Below, piece after piece: positions 6,306 to 17,378 of a stretch of 64,000 bases of DNA. The position numbers and the translations under genes are program-made. The notes under the pieces were generated by a model, which did not search any database, was not told where the DNA came from, and worked only from the letters and a program-made list of their open reading frames with translations. This DNA comes from Sphingomonadales bacterium UBA2369 (GTDB taxonomy: Bacteria > Pseudomonadota > Alphaproteobacteria > Sphingomonadales > Sphingomonadaceae), in contig DDTH01000022.1 in assembly GCA_002344055.1 (NCBI GenBank), positions 17,365-81,364 on the forward strand, given 5' to 3'. The stretch's first letter is position 1. Each line of letters opens with the position of its first letter.

Positions 6306-8714
6306 TTAGTCCCGATCCCCCGTCAGGAAGGCCGGGGCAAACTCGGGCGCGGGGCCGTCGTCATTGCCGCCGTCGCGGTCGCGGCGCGGGCCGCGGTCGC
6401 CACGGTCGCCACGGTCGCCGCCTTCGCCACGCGGGCCACGATCGCCACGGTCGTCACGGCGCGGGCCACGATCACGGTCGCCACCGCGATCGCCGCCGCG
6501 GCCACCACGGTCGCCGCCCCGGTCACCACCACGGCCGCCGCGCTGGCGGTCGCCACGGTCGCCACGCGGGCCACGGTCGCCGCCTTCGCGCGGCTCGCGC
6601 GCCGGACGGGTGTCCTCCAGCTCCTCGCCAGTCTCCTGATCGACGACGCGCATCGACAGGCGGACCTTGCCGCGCGGATCGATCTCGAGGACCTTCACCT
6701 TCACGTCCTGGCCTTCGGTCAGCACGTCGGCGACCTTCTCCACCCGCTCGTTCTTGATTTCCGAGACGTGGACCAGGCCGTCCTTGCCCGGCATGAAGGT
6801 CACGAACGCGCCGAAATCGACCAGGTTGGCGACCTTGCCGGTGTAGATCTTGCCGACTTCCGCTTCCGCGGTGATGCCGGTGATCCAGTTCTTCGCGGCC
6901 TCGATCTGTGCCGGATCGGACGAGCTGATCTTCACCACGCCCTCATCGTCGATGTCGACCTTCGCGCCGGTGGTGGCGACGATCTCGCGGATCACCTTGC
7001 CGCCGGTGCCGATGATGTCGCGGATCTTGTCCTTCGGCACCTGGATCGTCTCGATCCGCGGGGCATTGGCCGAAAGCTCGGTGCGGGCGGAGCCCAGCGC
7101 CTTGTTCATTTCGCCCAGGATGTGCGCGCGGCCTTCGCTGGCCTGGCGCAGAGCGGTCTCGAAAATCTCCTGCGTGATGCCGGCGACCTTGATGTCCATC
7201 TGCATCGTGGTGATGCCGGCTTCGGTGCCCGCGACCTTGAAGTCCATGTCGCCGAGATGATCCTCGTCGCCCAGGATGTCGCTGATCACCGCGAAGTCCT
7301 TGCCTTCCAGGATCAGGCCCATCGCGATGCCGCTGACCGGGCGCTTGATCGGCACGCCGGCGTCCATCAGCGCGAGGCTGCCGCCGCAGACCGACGCCAT
7401 CGAGGAGGAGCCGTTGCTCTCCGTAATGTCGCTGGTGACGCGGATCGTGTACGGGAATTCCTCGTGGCTCGGCAGCACCGGGTGAAGCGCGCGCCAGGCG
7501 AGCTTGCCGTGGCCGACTTCGCGGCGGCCCGGGGCGCCGAAGCGGCCGACTTCGCCGACCGAGTAAGGCGGGAAGTTATAGTGCAGCATGAAGCGCTGGT
7601 AGGAGAGGCCCTCCAGCCCGTCGATCATCTGCTCGCTGTCCTTGGTGCCCAGCGTCGTGGTGCAGATCGCCTGCGTCTCGCCGCGGGTGAACAGGCTCGA
7701 GCCGTGCGTGCGCGGCAGGAAGCCGACCATCGCCTCGATCGGGCGGACGGTCTTCGTGTCGCGGCCGTCGATGCGGCGGCCTTCCTTCAGGATGGCGGTG
7801 CGGACGATCTCGGCTTCCAGCTTCTTGACCAGCTTGGAGGCGGCGAGCTGCGCCTGCGGCTCCGCGTCGGCGAACGCTTCCTTCGCCTTGTCGCGCGCCG
7901 CGCCGATCAGGGCCTGACGCTCGGACTTGGCGGTCACCTTGTAGGCGGCGGCGATGTCCGCGCCGATCAGGTCCTTCAGCTGCTTCTTGACGGCGCTCTG
8001 GTCGTCATTGGCGGCCAGTTCCCACGGATCCTTGGCAGACTGCTCGGCCAGCTTGATGATCGCGTCGGCGACCGTGCGGCTCGCATCATGCGCGAACATC
8101 ACCGCGCCCAGCATCACGTCTTCCGACAGTTCCCTGGCTTCGGATTCGACCATCATCACCGCGTCATGGGTGGCGGCGACGACCAGGTCCAGATCGCCTT
8201 CCTTCACCTGCTCCTGCGTCGGGTTCAGGATATATTCGCCATCGACATAACCGACGCGCGCCGCGCCGATCGGCCCCATGAACGGCACGCCCGAAATGGT
8301 CAGCGCCGCGGACGCCGCGACCATCGCCAGAATATCCGGCTCATTCTCGCCGTCGTAGCTAAGTACCTGACAAATACAGTTAATTTCGTTGTAGAACCCT
8401 TCAGGAAAAAGGGGCCGAATAGGACGATCGATCAGGCGGCTGGTCAGCGTCTCCTTCTCGGTGGCGCCACGCTCGCGCTTGAAGAAGCCGCCCGGGATGC
8501 GGCCGGCCGAGGCGAACTTTTCCTGATAGTGGACGGTGAGCGGGAAGAAGTCCTGTCCCGGCTTCACGCTCTTCGCGGCCGTCACGGCGGCGAGCACCAC
8601 GGTGTCGCCGAGGCGCGCGATGACGGCGCCGTCGGCCTGGCGGGCAACGCGCCCGGTCTCGAGGCTCAGCGTCTTGCCACCCCATTGAATTTCTACGGTC
8701 TTGGTATCGAACAT
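6306..8714 (-). CDS. pnp: Polyribonucleotide nucleotidyltransferase (PNPase)
   Basis: 802 aa phosphorolytic 3'-5' exoribonuclease of the RNA degradosome. The domains are in the expected order: RNase PH 1, a helical linker, RNase PH 2, a KH domain with IIGTGGKVIREI near residue 560, and an S1 domain starting near GKIYTGKV at residue 621. The enzyme is longer than most PNPases because about 100 residues of Arg-Gly-Asp repeats follow the S1 domain, ending in PAFLTGDRD. Such a tail is likely to bind RNA or partner proteins and to be disordered. The gene is last in the translation operon, after rpsO, as in many bacteria. Confidence 0.97.
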   Translation of the reverse strand: MFDTKTVEIQWGGKTLSLETGRVARQADGAVIARLGDTVVLAAVTAAKSVKPGQDFFPLTVHYQEKFASAGRIPGGFFKRERGATEKETLTSRLIDRPIRPLFPEGFYNEINCICQVLSYDGENEPDILAMVAASAALTISGVPFMGPIGAARVGYVDGEYILNPTQEQVKEGDLDLVVAATHDAVMMVESEARELSEDVMLGAVMFAHDASRTVADAIIKLAEQSAKDPWELAANDDQSAVKKQLKDLIGADIAAAYKVTAKSERQALIGAARDKAKEAFADAEPQAQLAASKLVKKLEAEIVRTAILKEGRRIDGRDTKTVRPIEAMVGFLPRTHGSSLFTRGETQAICTTTLGTKDSEQMIDGLEGLSYQRFMLHYNFPPYSVGEVGRFGAPGRREVGHGKLAWRALHPVLPSHEEFPYTIRVTSDITESNGSSSMASVCGGSLALMDAGVPIKRPVSGIAMGLILEGKDFAVISDILGDEDHLGDMDFKVAGTEAGITTMQMDIKVAGITQEIFETALRQASEGRAHILGEMNKALGSARTELSANAPRIETIQVPKDKIRDIIGTGGKVIREIVATTGAKVDIDDEGVVKISSSDPAQIEAAKNWITGITAEAEVGKIYTGKVANLVDFGAFVTFMPGKDGLVHVSEIKNERVEKVADVLTEGQDVKVKVLEIDPRGKVRLSMRVVDQETGEELEDTRPAREPREGGDRGPRGDRGDRQRGGRGGDRGGDRGGRGGDRGGDRDRGPRRDDRGDRGPRGEGGDRGDRGDRGPRRDRDGGNDDGPAPEFAPAFLTGDRD
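6365..6600. repeat. Degenerate short tandem repeats encoding the PNPase RGG tail
   Basis: Units of about 9 bp based on CGGTCGCCA recur irregularly and encode GDRG, RGG and RGD steps. The segment belongs to the pnp reading frame and is not a CRISPR array, since there are no unique spacers of constant length. It is a likely site of slippage-driven length variation. Confidence 0.7.
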
Positions 8715-8838
8715 TTTCGTTCCTTAAACACCCGCGGCCAAATGCAGCGGGGGCCTCTTGGTGCGGGAGATTTCCCGCGGGGTTGGATCCCTACGATCCA
8801 ACCGGCACGCCGCCGGATTGCGGGCGCCGGATAAGCGA

Positions 8839-8871
8839 AGCGGCCCGCCCTCTGGTCGGGGGCGGGCCGCT
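8839..8871 (-). terminator. Hairpin between rpsO and pnp
   Basis: A 12-bp stem, AGCGGCCCGCCC paired with its complement around a 9-nt loop, begins 8 bp after the rpsO stop codon. No T-run follows, so it probably acts as an attenuator, mRNA-stabilising or processing hairpin rather than a full terminator. The rpsO-pnp intergenic region of E. coli has comparable signals. Confidence 0.6.
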
Positions 8872-8878
8872 CCGGAAA

Positions 8879-9148
8879 TTACTTGCGAAGGCCGAGCTTC
8901 TGGATGAGCGCGTTGTAGCGGCTGACATCCTCGCGCTTCAGATAGTCGAGCAGCGAGCGGCGCTTGTTGACCATCATCAGCAGCCCGCGGCGCGAATGAT
9001 TGTCCTTGGCGTGCGTCTTGAAATGCTCGGTGAGCGTCTTGATCCGCTCGGTGAGGATCGCGACCTGGACCTCGGGCGAGCCCGTGTCGCTGCTGCCGCG
9101 GCTATTATCCTTGATGACTTCCTGCTTGCGCTCGGCGGTAATCGACAT
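8879..9148 (-). CDS. rpsO: 30S ribosomal protein S15
   Basis: 89 aa, exactly the family length. It starts MSITAERKQEVI and contains the conserved GSPEVQVAILTERI and LKTHAKDNHSRRGLL-type segments that bind 16S rRNA. AAGGA lies 7 nt before the ATG. It sits between truB and pnp, its usual place. Confidence 0.98.
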   Translation of the reverse strand: MSITAERKQEVIKDNSRGSSDTGSPEVQVAILTERIKTLTEHFKTHAKDNHSRRGLLMMVNKRRSLLDYLKREDVSRYNALIQKLGLRK

Positions 9149-9165
9149 CGTCCATTCCTTTCGTC

Positions 9166-10053
9166 TTAGAGGTTGAAGCCGCGCACCACCCGGAGGTTGC
9201 CCTCCGAACACTCCACGAGCGCGATCGGACGAGAGTCCAGAACGGCAAGATGGAGACCTGGCCTTGCGGCGGACCCTTGAGGCTGCTGTCCCTTGCGGAG
9301 CATGTCGGCCTCTTCGGGGGTGACGGTCAGAGCCGGGATGTCGTCCAGCCCCGCCGTCAGAGGAAGCAGAGCCTCCTCTTCAAGCCGCCGCGCCTTAGCG
9401 AGTGCGGCCAATTTGTCCAGCGAAATCGCCTGGGCGAGGCCGAACGGCCCCGCCTTGGTCCGGCGCAACATGGTGACGTGGCCGACGCTGTGCAACGCCA
9501 GGGCGATGTCGCGGGCGAGCGAGCGGATATAGGTGCCCTTGGAGACGCGGGCGGAGAGCGTCGCCTCATTCTCTCCAGCACTGCCCTGCAGGACGAGGTC
9601 GTGGATCGTCACCGCGCGCGCCGCAAGTTGCACATCCTTGCCGGCGCGGGCGAGATCGTAGGCGCGCTCGCCATCGACCTTCAGGGCCGAATAAACTGGC
9701 GGGATTTGCTCGATCGGGCCGGTGAAACGCGGCAGTACCGCCTCGACTTCCGCGACAGTCGGACGCCGATTGGAGGTCGCGACGACCACCCCCTCAAGGT
9801 CCAGCGTGTCCGTCTCCTCGCCGAAGCGGATGGTGAAATCATAGGCCTTGTCCGCGTCCAGCATCCGCCCGGACAGTTTCGTCGCCTCGCCGAGCGCGAC
9901 CGGCAGCACGCCGCTCGCCAGCGGATCGAGCGTGCCGCCATGGCCGACCTTCACCTTCGGATAGCCGCCCTCGCGCAGCACGCGCTTCACCGCGCCGACG
10001 ACCTGGGTCGAGCCGATCCCGACCGGCTTGTCGATAATCAGCCAGCCGTGCAT
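9166..10053 (-). CDS. truB: tRNA pseudouridine-55 synthase
   Basis: 295 aa. It makes pseudouridine 55 in the T-arm of tRNAs. HGGTLDPLASGVLPVALG carries the catalytic Asp, and the N-terminal GWLIIDKPVGIGSTQVV and later KGTYIRSLARDI are standard TruB motifs. The start ATG overlaps the tdk stop by one base (TGATG), so translation is coupled; an upstream extension of the frame lacks family similarity. The C-terminal part (LRKGQQ... RVVRGF) is a PUA-like domain. Confidence 0.97.
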   Translation of the reverse strand: MHGWLIIDKPVGIGSTQVVGAVKRVLREGGYPKVKVGHGGTLDPLASGVLPVALGEATKLSGRMLDADKAYDFTIRFGEETDTLDLEGVVVATSNRRPTVAEVEAVLPRFTGPIEQIPPVYSALKVDGERAYDLARAGKDVQLAARAVTIHDLVLQGSAGENEATLSARVSKGTYIRSLARDIALALHSVGHVTMLRRTKAGPFGLAQAISLDKLAALAKARRLEEEALLPLTAGLDDIPALTVTPEEADMLRKGQQPQGSAARPGLHLAVLDSRPIALVECSEGNLRVVRGFNL

Positions 10054-10667
10054 CAGCGCGGCAAGCCGAACGCGAGCTGGCGCTCCTCGGCTTCGCGGAT
10101 GCGCTGGACGAAATGCCGCCGGCACAAAGCGATGTAGCGGTCATTGCCGCCAATCTCGGTCTGCTCGCCCGCCTTCACGGCATGCCCCTCGGCATCGACG
10201 CGAAGGTTCATCGTCGCCTTGCGCCCGCATTCGCAGATCGCCTTCAGTTCGACGAGCGAGTCTGCGATCGCCAGCAAGGCGCCGCTGCCTTCGAAAAGAT
10301 TGCCCTGGAAATCGGTGCGCAGGCCGTAAGCGAGGACCGGAATGTCGAGCTCGTCCGCGACCGAGGCCAATTGCCAGACCTGATCGCGGCTCAGGAACTG
10401 CGCCTCATCCACGAGGATGCAATTCACCTTACGCTTCTTCAGCTCCCCCTCAATCTCGCCGCGCAGATCGCTCGACCCCTCATAGGTCCGCGCCCCGATC
10501 TCCAGCCCGATCCGCGAGCCGATCGTCCCCGCGCCGATCCGGTCGTCGAGCGCGGCGGTGTAGAGCATCGTTTGCATGCCCCGCTCGCGATAGTTGAAGT
10601 CCGCCTGCAGCAGGGTGGTCGATTTTCCGGCGTTCATCGACGCATAATAGAAATAGAGTTTGGCCAT
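10053..10667 (-). CDS. tdk: Thymidine kinase
   Basis: 204 aa. Phosphorylates thymidine in the salvage pathway. The P-loop is at ASMNAGKST (residues 9-17), the lasso and active-site region includes CILVDEAQFL with the Walker B Asp, and zinc ligands are provided by ICECG and LCRRH. The first zinc pair is Cys-x-Cys rather than the Cys-x2-Cys of the E. coli enzyme. Its presence between rbfA and truB is an insertion into the usual operon order. Confidence 0.95.
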   Translation of the reverse strand: MAKLYFYYASMNAGKSTTLLQADFNYRERGMQTMLYTAALDDRIGAGTIGSRIGLEIGARTYEGSSDLRGEIEGELKKRKVNCILVDEAQFLSRDQVWQLASVADELDIPVLAYGLRTDFQGNLFEGSGALLAIADSLVELKAICECGRKATMNLRVDAEGHAVKAGEQTEIGGNDRYIALCRRHFVQRIREAEERQLAFGLPR

Positions 10668-10677
10668 CGCCCCCTGC

Positions 10678-11223
10678 CTAGCGCGTCCGCCATTCGTCGG
10701 CGAGGATGGAGAAGAGCACAGTGTCCCGCACATGACCGGTCCAGGTGATCCGGTCGGCGCGGAGCACGCCTTCGCGTACCCCGCCGATCTTTGCCATCGC
10801 CGCCTGGCTGCGCGTGTTGCGGTCATCGACGCGGAATTCGATCCGCCGGAAGCCGCAGTCGATTGCACGGCCGATCATCAGCGCCTTCACCCGCTCGTTG
10901 AAGCCGGTGCCGCGAACTGCGGGCACATAATAAGTGCTGCCAATCTCCAGCACCATGCGGCCGAGGTCGATGCCGATATAGGAACTCATTCCGACCAGCT
11001 TGCCGGCGAGGATCAGCGCGAAGGACCGTCCATCCGGCTTTGCCAGCAGCCCGTCGAAACTCGCGTCGAAATGGCCGGGATCGTAGGAGGTGGCGTAGAT
11101 CCGCCAGATGTCGGCGTCTTGGGCGCAGGCGGCTTTCAGCGCCACGCGATGCGCTTCGGCCAGAGGTTCGAGGCGAAGGTCACCCTCCGCCATCGGCGCT
11201 GCGAGTTCGTCATATATGGTCAT
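10678..11223 (-). CDS. GNAT N-acetyltransferase, RimJ/RimL-like
   Basis: 181 aa. The layout is that of small-molecule or ribosomal-protein acetyltransferases: LRLEPLAEAHRVAL at the start, VLEIGSTYYVPAVRGTGFNE as the acetyl-CoA-binding strand and loop, and FRVDDRNTRSQAAMAKIG as the C-terminal signature. The pyrophosphate-binding loop reads RGTGFN. The ATG overlaps the stop of the upstream gene (ATGA). The substrate is unknown. Confidence 0.85.
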   Translation of the reverse strand: MTIYDELAAPMAEGDLRLEPLAEAHRVALKAACAQDADIWRIYATSYDPGHFDASFDGLLAKPDGRSFALILAGKLVGMSSYIGIDLGRMVLEIGSTYYVPAVRGTGFNERVKALMIGRAIDCGFRRIEFRVDDRNTRSQAAMAKIGGVREGVLRADRITWTGHVRDTVLFSILADEWRTR

Positions 11224-11915
11224 GGCCGGGCCATGGCCTCAACACTCCACCGGCCATCCGTCCGCACCACCGCGTAGAGCCAAGCGTCAGCGGGCTGTCC
11301 TGCTGGAGCGAACCGCGTTTCCACGAACGCAATCTCGCCCGCCAGCGCTGGCGAAGTAAAGGCAAGCGCCGGACAATTGCGCGCTGTCGATCGCAGGCTC
11401 TCCGGCAATGCTCCCATGTCGAGCGTGATATCGACCCGGCCGGAGGATGGCGAACCGAGCAGAGACGCTTCGGCCAGACTCAGTTCCCGCGCATTCTGCT
11501 CGCCCAGGGGAAGCGCCTCAGCCCCCGGTCTGACCCAGGCCCGTACCGGATTGCGGCGCCGTTCGATGTCCGCGACCAGCCCCGCACGCCGTGCCGGCCT
11601 CGCTTCGGCAATTGCACGCTCAAGGGCGGCGACTTCCGCCCGCTCGCTCGACAGGGCCTCGCCTTCGTCGGCCAGCTGCACACAGACCGCGCCGCGGCCC
11701 GTCTTCTGCGCCTCATGCGCCAGCACGGCGGTCACAATGTCGCGATCATCCTGTTCGCGGGGCATGCCCCCGCCTTCCATCAGCAACAGGCCCTCGCGGT
11801 CCATCTCGATCAGCCCGAACAGCCCGCCTGGCAATTGTGCGGAGATCGCGGTCGCCAGTCCTCCCACCACGACGAAGGTGCAGAGCGCGGCGCGTGGGCT
11901 GAACGGAATGCCCAT
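11220..11915 (-). CDS. Hypothetical membrane-anchored protein, 231 aa
   Basis: The N-terminus has one hydrophobic segment (AALCTFVVVGGLATAISA), either a signal peptide or a signal anchor. The rest is soluble, mixed Glu/Arg-rich and helical around ERAEVAALERAIAEARPARR, and ends in a beta-rich WLYAVVRTDGRWSVEAMA. It begins 9 nt after the rbfA stop codon and overlaps the acetyltransferase start. It is therefore cotranscribed with the translation genes, but no function is apparent. Confidence 0.65.
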   Translation of the reverse strand: MGIPFSPRAALCTFVVVGGLATAISAQLPGGLFGLIEMDREGLLLMEGGGMPREQDDRDIVTAVLAHEAQKTGRGAVCVQLADEGEALSSERAEVAALERAIAEARPARRAGLVADIERRRNPVRAWVRPGAEALPLGEQNARELSLAEASLLGSPSSGRVDITLDMGALPESLRSTARNCPALAFTSPALAGEIAFVETRFAPAGQPADAWLYAVVRTDGRWSVEAMARP

Positions 11916-11924
11916 CCAGCCCGG

Positions 11925-12317
11925 TCAGTCGCCCAGATCCCGCGCCACCTTCGGGTCGCGCAGCAGGCTGTCGATCTTGCCGCCCTCGTCGAAGCTCTCG
12001 TCGGCGAGGAATTTCAGCCTCGCGGCATATTTGGTGTTCACCCGCTTCGCGACCTGACTCTGCAGATAGGCGGTGTTGGTGCGCAGCGCCTTCAGCACCT
12101 GCTCCTCGTCGGCGCCCAGCAGCGACTTCACGAACACGGTGGCGTGGCGCAGGTCCGGCGACATTCGCACTTCGGTCACGGAGACGCTGTGGCTGGCCAG
12201 AACATCGTCATGCACGTCGCCGCGCGCGAGGATGTCGGACAGGGTATGACGCACCTGCTCACCGACGCGCAGGAGGCGCACGGAGCGGCCCTCGGGGGTT
12301 TCGGTCTGTCGCACCAT
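11925..12317 (-). CDS. rbfA: 30S ribosome-binding factor A
   Basis: 130 aa KH-fold protein needed for 16S rRNA 5'-end maturation and cold adaptation. Typical segments are RVGEQVRHTLSDIL, VTEVRMSPDLRHATVFV and KRVNTKYAARLKFLADES. It is downstream of infB as in most proteobacteria, but separated from it by a 54-aa gene. Confidence 0.96.
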   Translation of the reverse strand: MVRQTETPEGRSVRLLRVGEQVRHTLSDILARGDVHDDVLASHSVSVTEVRMSPDLRHATVFVKSLLGADEEQVLKALRTNTAYLQSQVAKRVNTKYAARLKFLADESFDEGGKIDSLLRDPKVARDLGD

Positions 12318-12345
12318 CGTCAGAAATCATCCCTCGGCAGCAAAC

Positions 12346-12506
12346 TCAACGCATCACCACCGGCATGATAGCGACGAGCGCCACACAAGTCGTGCTGGTA
12401 AGAGCGAGGAGGAGGCAGCAGCCCCCATCCTCCGCCCTGCGAGAATTGCGCTCGTCCTTTTCCTCTTCACGGCGCACATCCTCATCGATGACGCCGTGCT
12501 TGCGGG

Positions 12507-12510
<4 letters not shown>
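12346..12510 (-). CDS. Small membrane protein between infB and rbfA
   Basis: 54 aa from a GTG that overlaps the infB stop codon (GTGA), so translation would be coupled to infB. The first 30 residues are highly charged (DEDVRREEEKDERNSRRAED). The last 24 are hydrophobic (CCLLLALTSTTCVALVAIMP) and would form a single C-terminal membrane helix. The reading frame fills the space exactly and ends 28 nt before rbfA. I do not recognise it. The alternative is a non-translated spacer, but the coupling and the two-part composition favour a real gene. Confidence 0.55.
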
Positions 12511-14993
<2,483 letters not shown>

Positions 14994-15045
14994 TCTTGTT
15001 CCTACTAGTCCACCGCTGGCGCGTGAGCGCCGTAGCGGGCAATCC

Positions 15046-15765
15046 TCAAGCCGAAGCGCCGGAATCCGCAGAAGCGGCTCCTAACGCAGCATCCCGTCCG
15101 ATAAAAGCGGCCCACCTGGCGATGAGGCCCTGAACCCGCGCGGCGGCCGCACGGTCCACGATGGCAACATGTACCACATTCTGGCGCCCGAGGGCCAATG
15201 ACAATATGGCGCGGCCGGCCGGAAAAACCAGACCGTGGCGCATCTGTCCCTCGCTGCCGACGCGCAGCGCCTGATCCAGCTTGGCATTGCCATCCGCACC
15301 GGCATCGTCGGCGTGCAGCAGCAGGCGAACCTCGCCGCGCCGCAGCGCCGTCTCGATCTTCTCGCCGCCAATCACCAGATTGCCGGCGCGCGCCTCCAGC
15401 CCCAGCCGGTCGATCACGGCCTGACGAAGCGCAGCTTCGATCCGCTTGCCCAGATCGTCCGGCGCGTTCGCGTCGCCTGTCTTGAAGGCGCGTGCGAGCG
15501 CGGCCTTGAGCTTGCCCTTGGCCTGCGCCGCGTCGAGCGTGGGGCGATCGACCCCGATCCACGCCCCGCGCCCCGGCGCCCGCGCCCGCACGTCCGGGGC
15601 GACGATATTGTCGGGACCGAGCGCGAGCCGGATCAATTCCTCCCGCGACGCGGTGCGGCGCGAGAGGATGCAGGTCCGCTCGGGGACATGCTTGTTGTTT
15701 TCCGTCTCCGCCGCGGCGGAGACGCCGTCGCTCAGTTCAAGCGTGTCATTGGGAGGGTTCCGCAA
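15046..15765 (-). CDS. YlxR (DUF448) and L7Ae-like RNA-binding protein
   Basis: 239 aa. The N-terminal part has the YlxR signature PERTCILSRR followed by EELIRLALGPD; the C-terminal part (GLVFPAGRAILSLALGRQNVVHVAIVD onward) resembles an L7Ae fold. Two-domain proteins of this kind are normal between nusA and infB in alphaproteobacteria. The start is taken as TTG, since GAGGAGG stands 6 nt before it and there is no ATG or GTG nearby; it overlaps the nusA end by 20 nt. It probably binds structured RNA in ribosome assembly or antitermination. Confidence 0.85.
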   Translation of the reverse strand: MRNPPNDTLELSDGVSAAAETENNKHVPERTCILSRRTASREELIRLALGPDNIVAPDVRARAPGRGAWIGVDRPTLDAAQAKGKLKAALARAFKTGDANAPDDLGKRIEAALRQAVIDRLGLEARAGNLVIGGEKIETALRRGEVRLLLHADDAGADGNAKLDQALRVGSEGQMRHGLVFPAGRAILSLALGRQNVVHVAIVDRAAAARVQGLIARWAAFIGRDAALGAASADSGASA

Positions 15766-17377
15766 CAGCGTCCTCCTCTTCGAACCAGTGTGCGCGGGCG
15801 GCCATGATGATCTCATTGCCCTGCTCGTCGCTCAGGCCATAGGCGGCGAGCACGCCGCCCTTGTCCTCGGGCCGGTTGCTCTCGCGCTGGCGGCGCTGCT
15901 CGGGCCGCTTCTTCTGCACCAGCTCGTCGGTGGCGAGATCGGCCAGATCGTCCAGCGTCAGGATGCCGGCCTTGCCGAGCGTGACCAGCATCGCTTCGGT
16001 CAGATAGGGCAGTTCGGCCAGCGCATCCTCGACGCCCATGCCGCGACGTTCCTCGCGGGCGGCCTGTTCGCGGCGCTCCAGCGCCTCGACCGCGCGGCTC
16101 TGCAGCTCGGCGGCGAGATCGTCGTCGAAACCCTCGATCGAAGCGATTTCGTCCGATTCGACGTAAGCGACTTCCTCCAGCTCGCCGAAGCCTTCGGCGA
16201 CCAGCAGCTGGGCCAAAGTCTCGTCCACATCCAGTTCCTCCTGGAACATGGTCGAGCGCTCCAGGAACTCGCGCTGGCGCTTCTCGGACGAATCCGCCTC
16301 GGTCATGATGTCGATCTGCGAGCCGGTCAGCTGGCTGGCCAGGCGCACATTCTGGCCGCGGCGGCCGATGGCGAGGCTGAGCTGGTCGTCCGGCACCACC
16401 ACTTCGATCCGGCCTTCCTCCTCGTCGATCACGACGCGGCTGACAGTCGCGGGCTGCAGGCCGTTGACGACGAAGGTGGCGAGGTCCTCGCTCCACGGAA
16501 TGATGTCGATCTTCTCGCCCTGCAATTCCTGCACGACGGCCTGGACGCGGCTGCCCTTCATGCCGACGCAGGCGCCGACCGGGTCGATCGAGCTGTCGTG
16601 GCTGAGCACGCCGATCTTGGCGCGGCTGCCCGGATCGCGGGCGGCGGCCTTGATCTCGATGATGCCGTCGTAAATCTCGGGCACTTCCTGCGCGAAGAGC
16701 TTCTTCATGAATTCCGGATGCGCGCGGCTCAGGAAGATCTGCGGGCCGCGCGTCTCGCGCACGACCTTCAGGATGATCGAACGGACGCGGTCGCCGACGC
16801 GCAGCACTTCGCGCGGGATCTGCGCGTCGCGGCGGATGACGCCTTCGGCGCGGCCCAGATCGACGACGACATGACCGAACTCGACGCGCTTCACGACGCC
16901 GGTAATGATCTCGTTGCCGCGATCCTTGAACTCCTCGAACTGGCGCTCGCGCTCGGCATCGCGGACCTTCTGAAAGATCACCTGCTTGGCGGCCTGGGCG
17001 GCGATGCGGCCGAATTCGATCGGGGGCAGCGGATCGACGATGAAGTCGCCGATCGCGGCGCCCGGCTGCAGCTTCTCCGCATCTTCCAGGCTGACCTGCT
17101 TGAAATAATCCTCGACGCCCTCGACCACCTCGACGACGCGCCACAGGCGCAGGTCGCCCGAACTCGGATCGAGCTTGGCGCGGATGTCGTTCTCGGCGCC
17201 GTAGCGGGCGCGGGCGGCGCGCTGGATCGCGTCCTCCATCGCCTCGATGACGATGCCGCGGTCGATCAGCTTCTCGCGCGCGACGGCGTCGGCGATCGCG
17301 ATCAGTTCCGCCTTGTTGGCGGAAACGGCGCCGGGCGCAGCCGGATTGGGGGCGCCGGAGTCAATTTGGGTCGCCAT
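15746..17377 (-). CDS. nusA: Transcription termination/antitermination factor NusA
   Basis: 543 aa. The N-terminal RNA polymerase-binding domain is followed by an S1 domain (ITGVVKRVEFGHVVVDLGR) and two KH domains (with GACVGMKGSRVQAVVQEL and LAIGRRGQNVRLASQL). Acidic C-terminal repeats include LLVAEGFGELEEVAYV. The gene follows rimP with a one-base gap and precedes the YlxR-like gene. Confidence 0.97.
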   Translation of the reverse strand: MATQIDSGAPNPAAPGAVSANKAELIAIADAVAREKLIDRGIVIEAMEDAIQRAARARYGAENDIRAKLDPSSGDLRLWRVVEVVEGVEDYFKQVSLEDAEKLQPGAAIGDFIVDPLPPIEFGRIAAQAAKQVIFQKVRDAERERQFEEFKDRGNEIITGVVKRVEFGHVVVDLGRAEGVIRRDAQIPREVLRVGDRVRSIILKVVRETRGPQIFLSRAHPEFMKKLFAQEVPEIYDGIIEIKAAARDPGSRAKIGVLSHDSSIDPVGACVGMKGSRVQAVVQELQGEKIDIIPWSEDLATFVVNGLQPATVSRVVIDEEEGRIEVVVPDDQLSLAIGRRGQNVRLASQLTGSQIDIMTEADSSEKRQREFLERSTMFQEELDVDETLAQLLVAEGFGELEEVAYVESDEIASIEGFDDDLAAELQSRAVEALERREQAAREERRGMGVEDALAELPYLTEAMLVTLGKAGILTLDDLADLATDELVQKKRPEQRRQRESNRPEDKGGVLAAYGLSDEQGNEIIMAARAHWFEEEDAVAEPSQ

Positions 17378-17378
17378 C

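Noticed and set aside
6365..6600. CRISPR array
   Set aside because: The repeats are about 9 bp, imperfect, without spacers of constant length, and are in frame with pnp.
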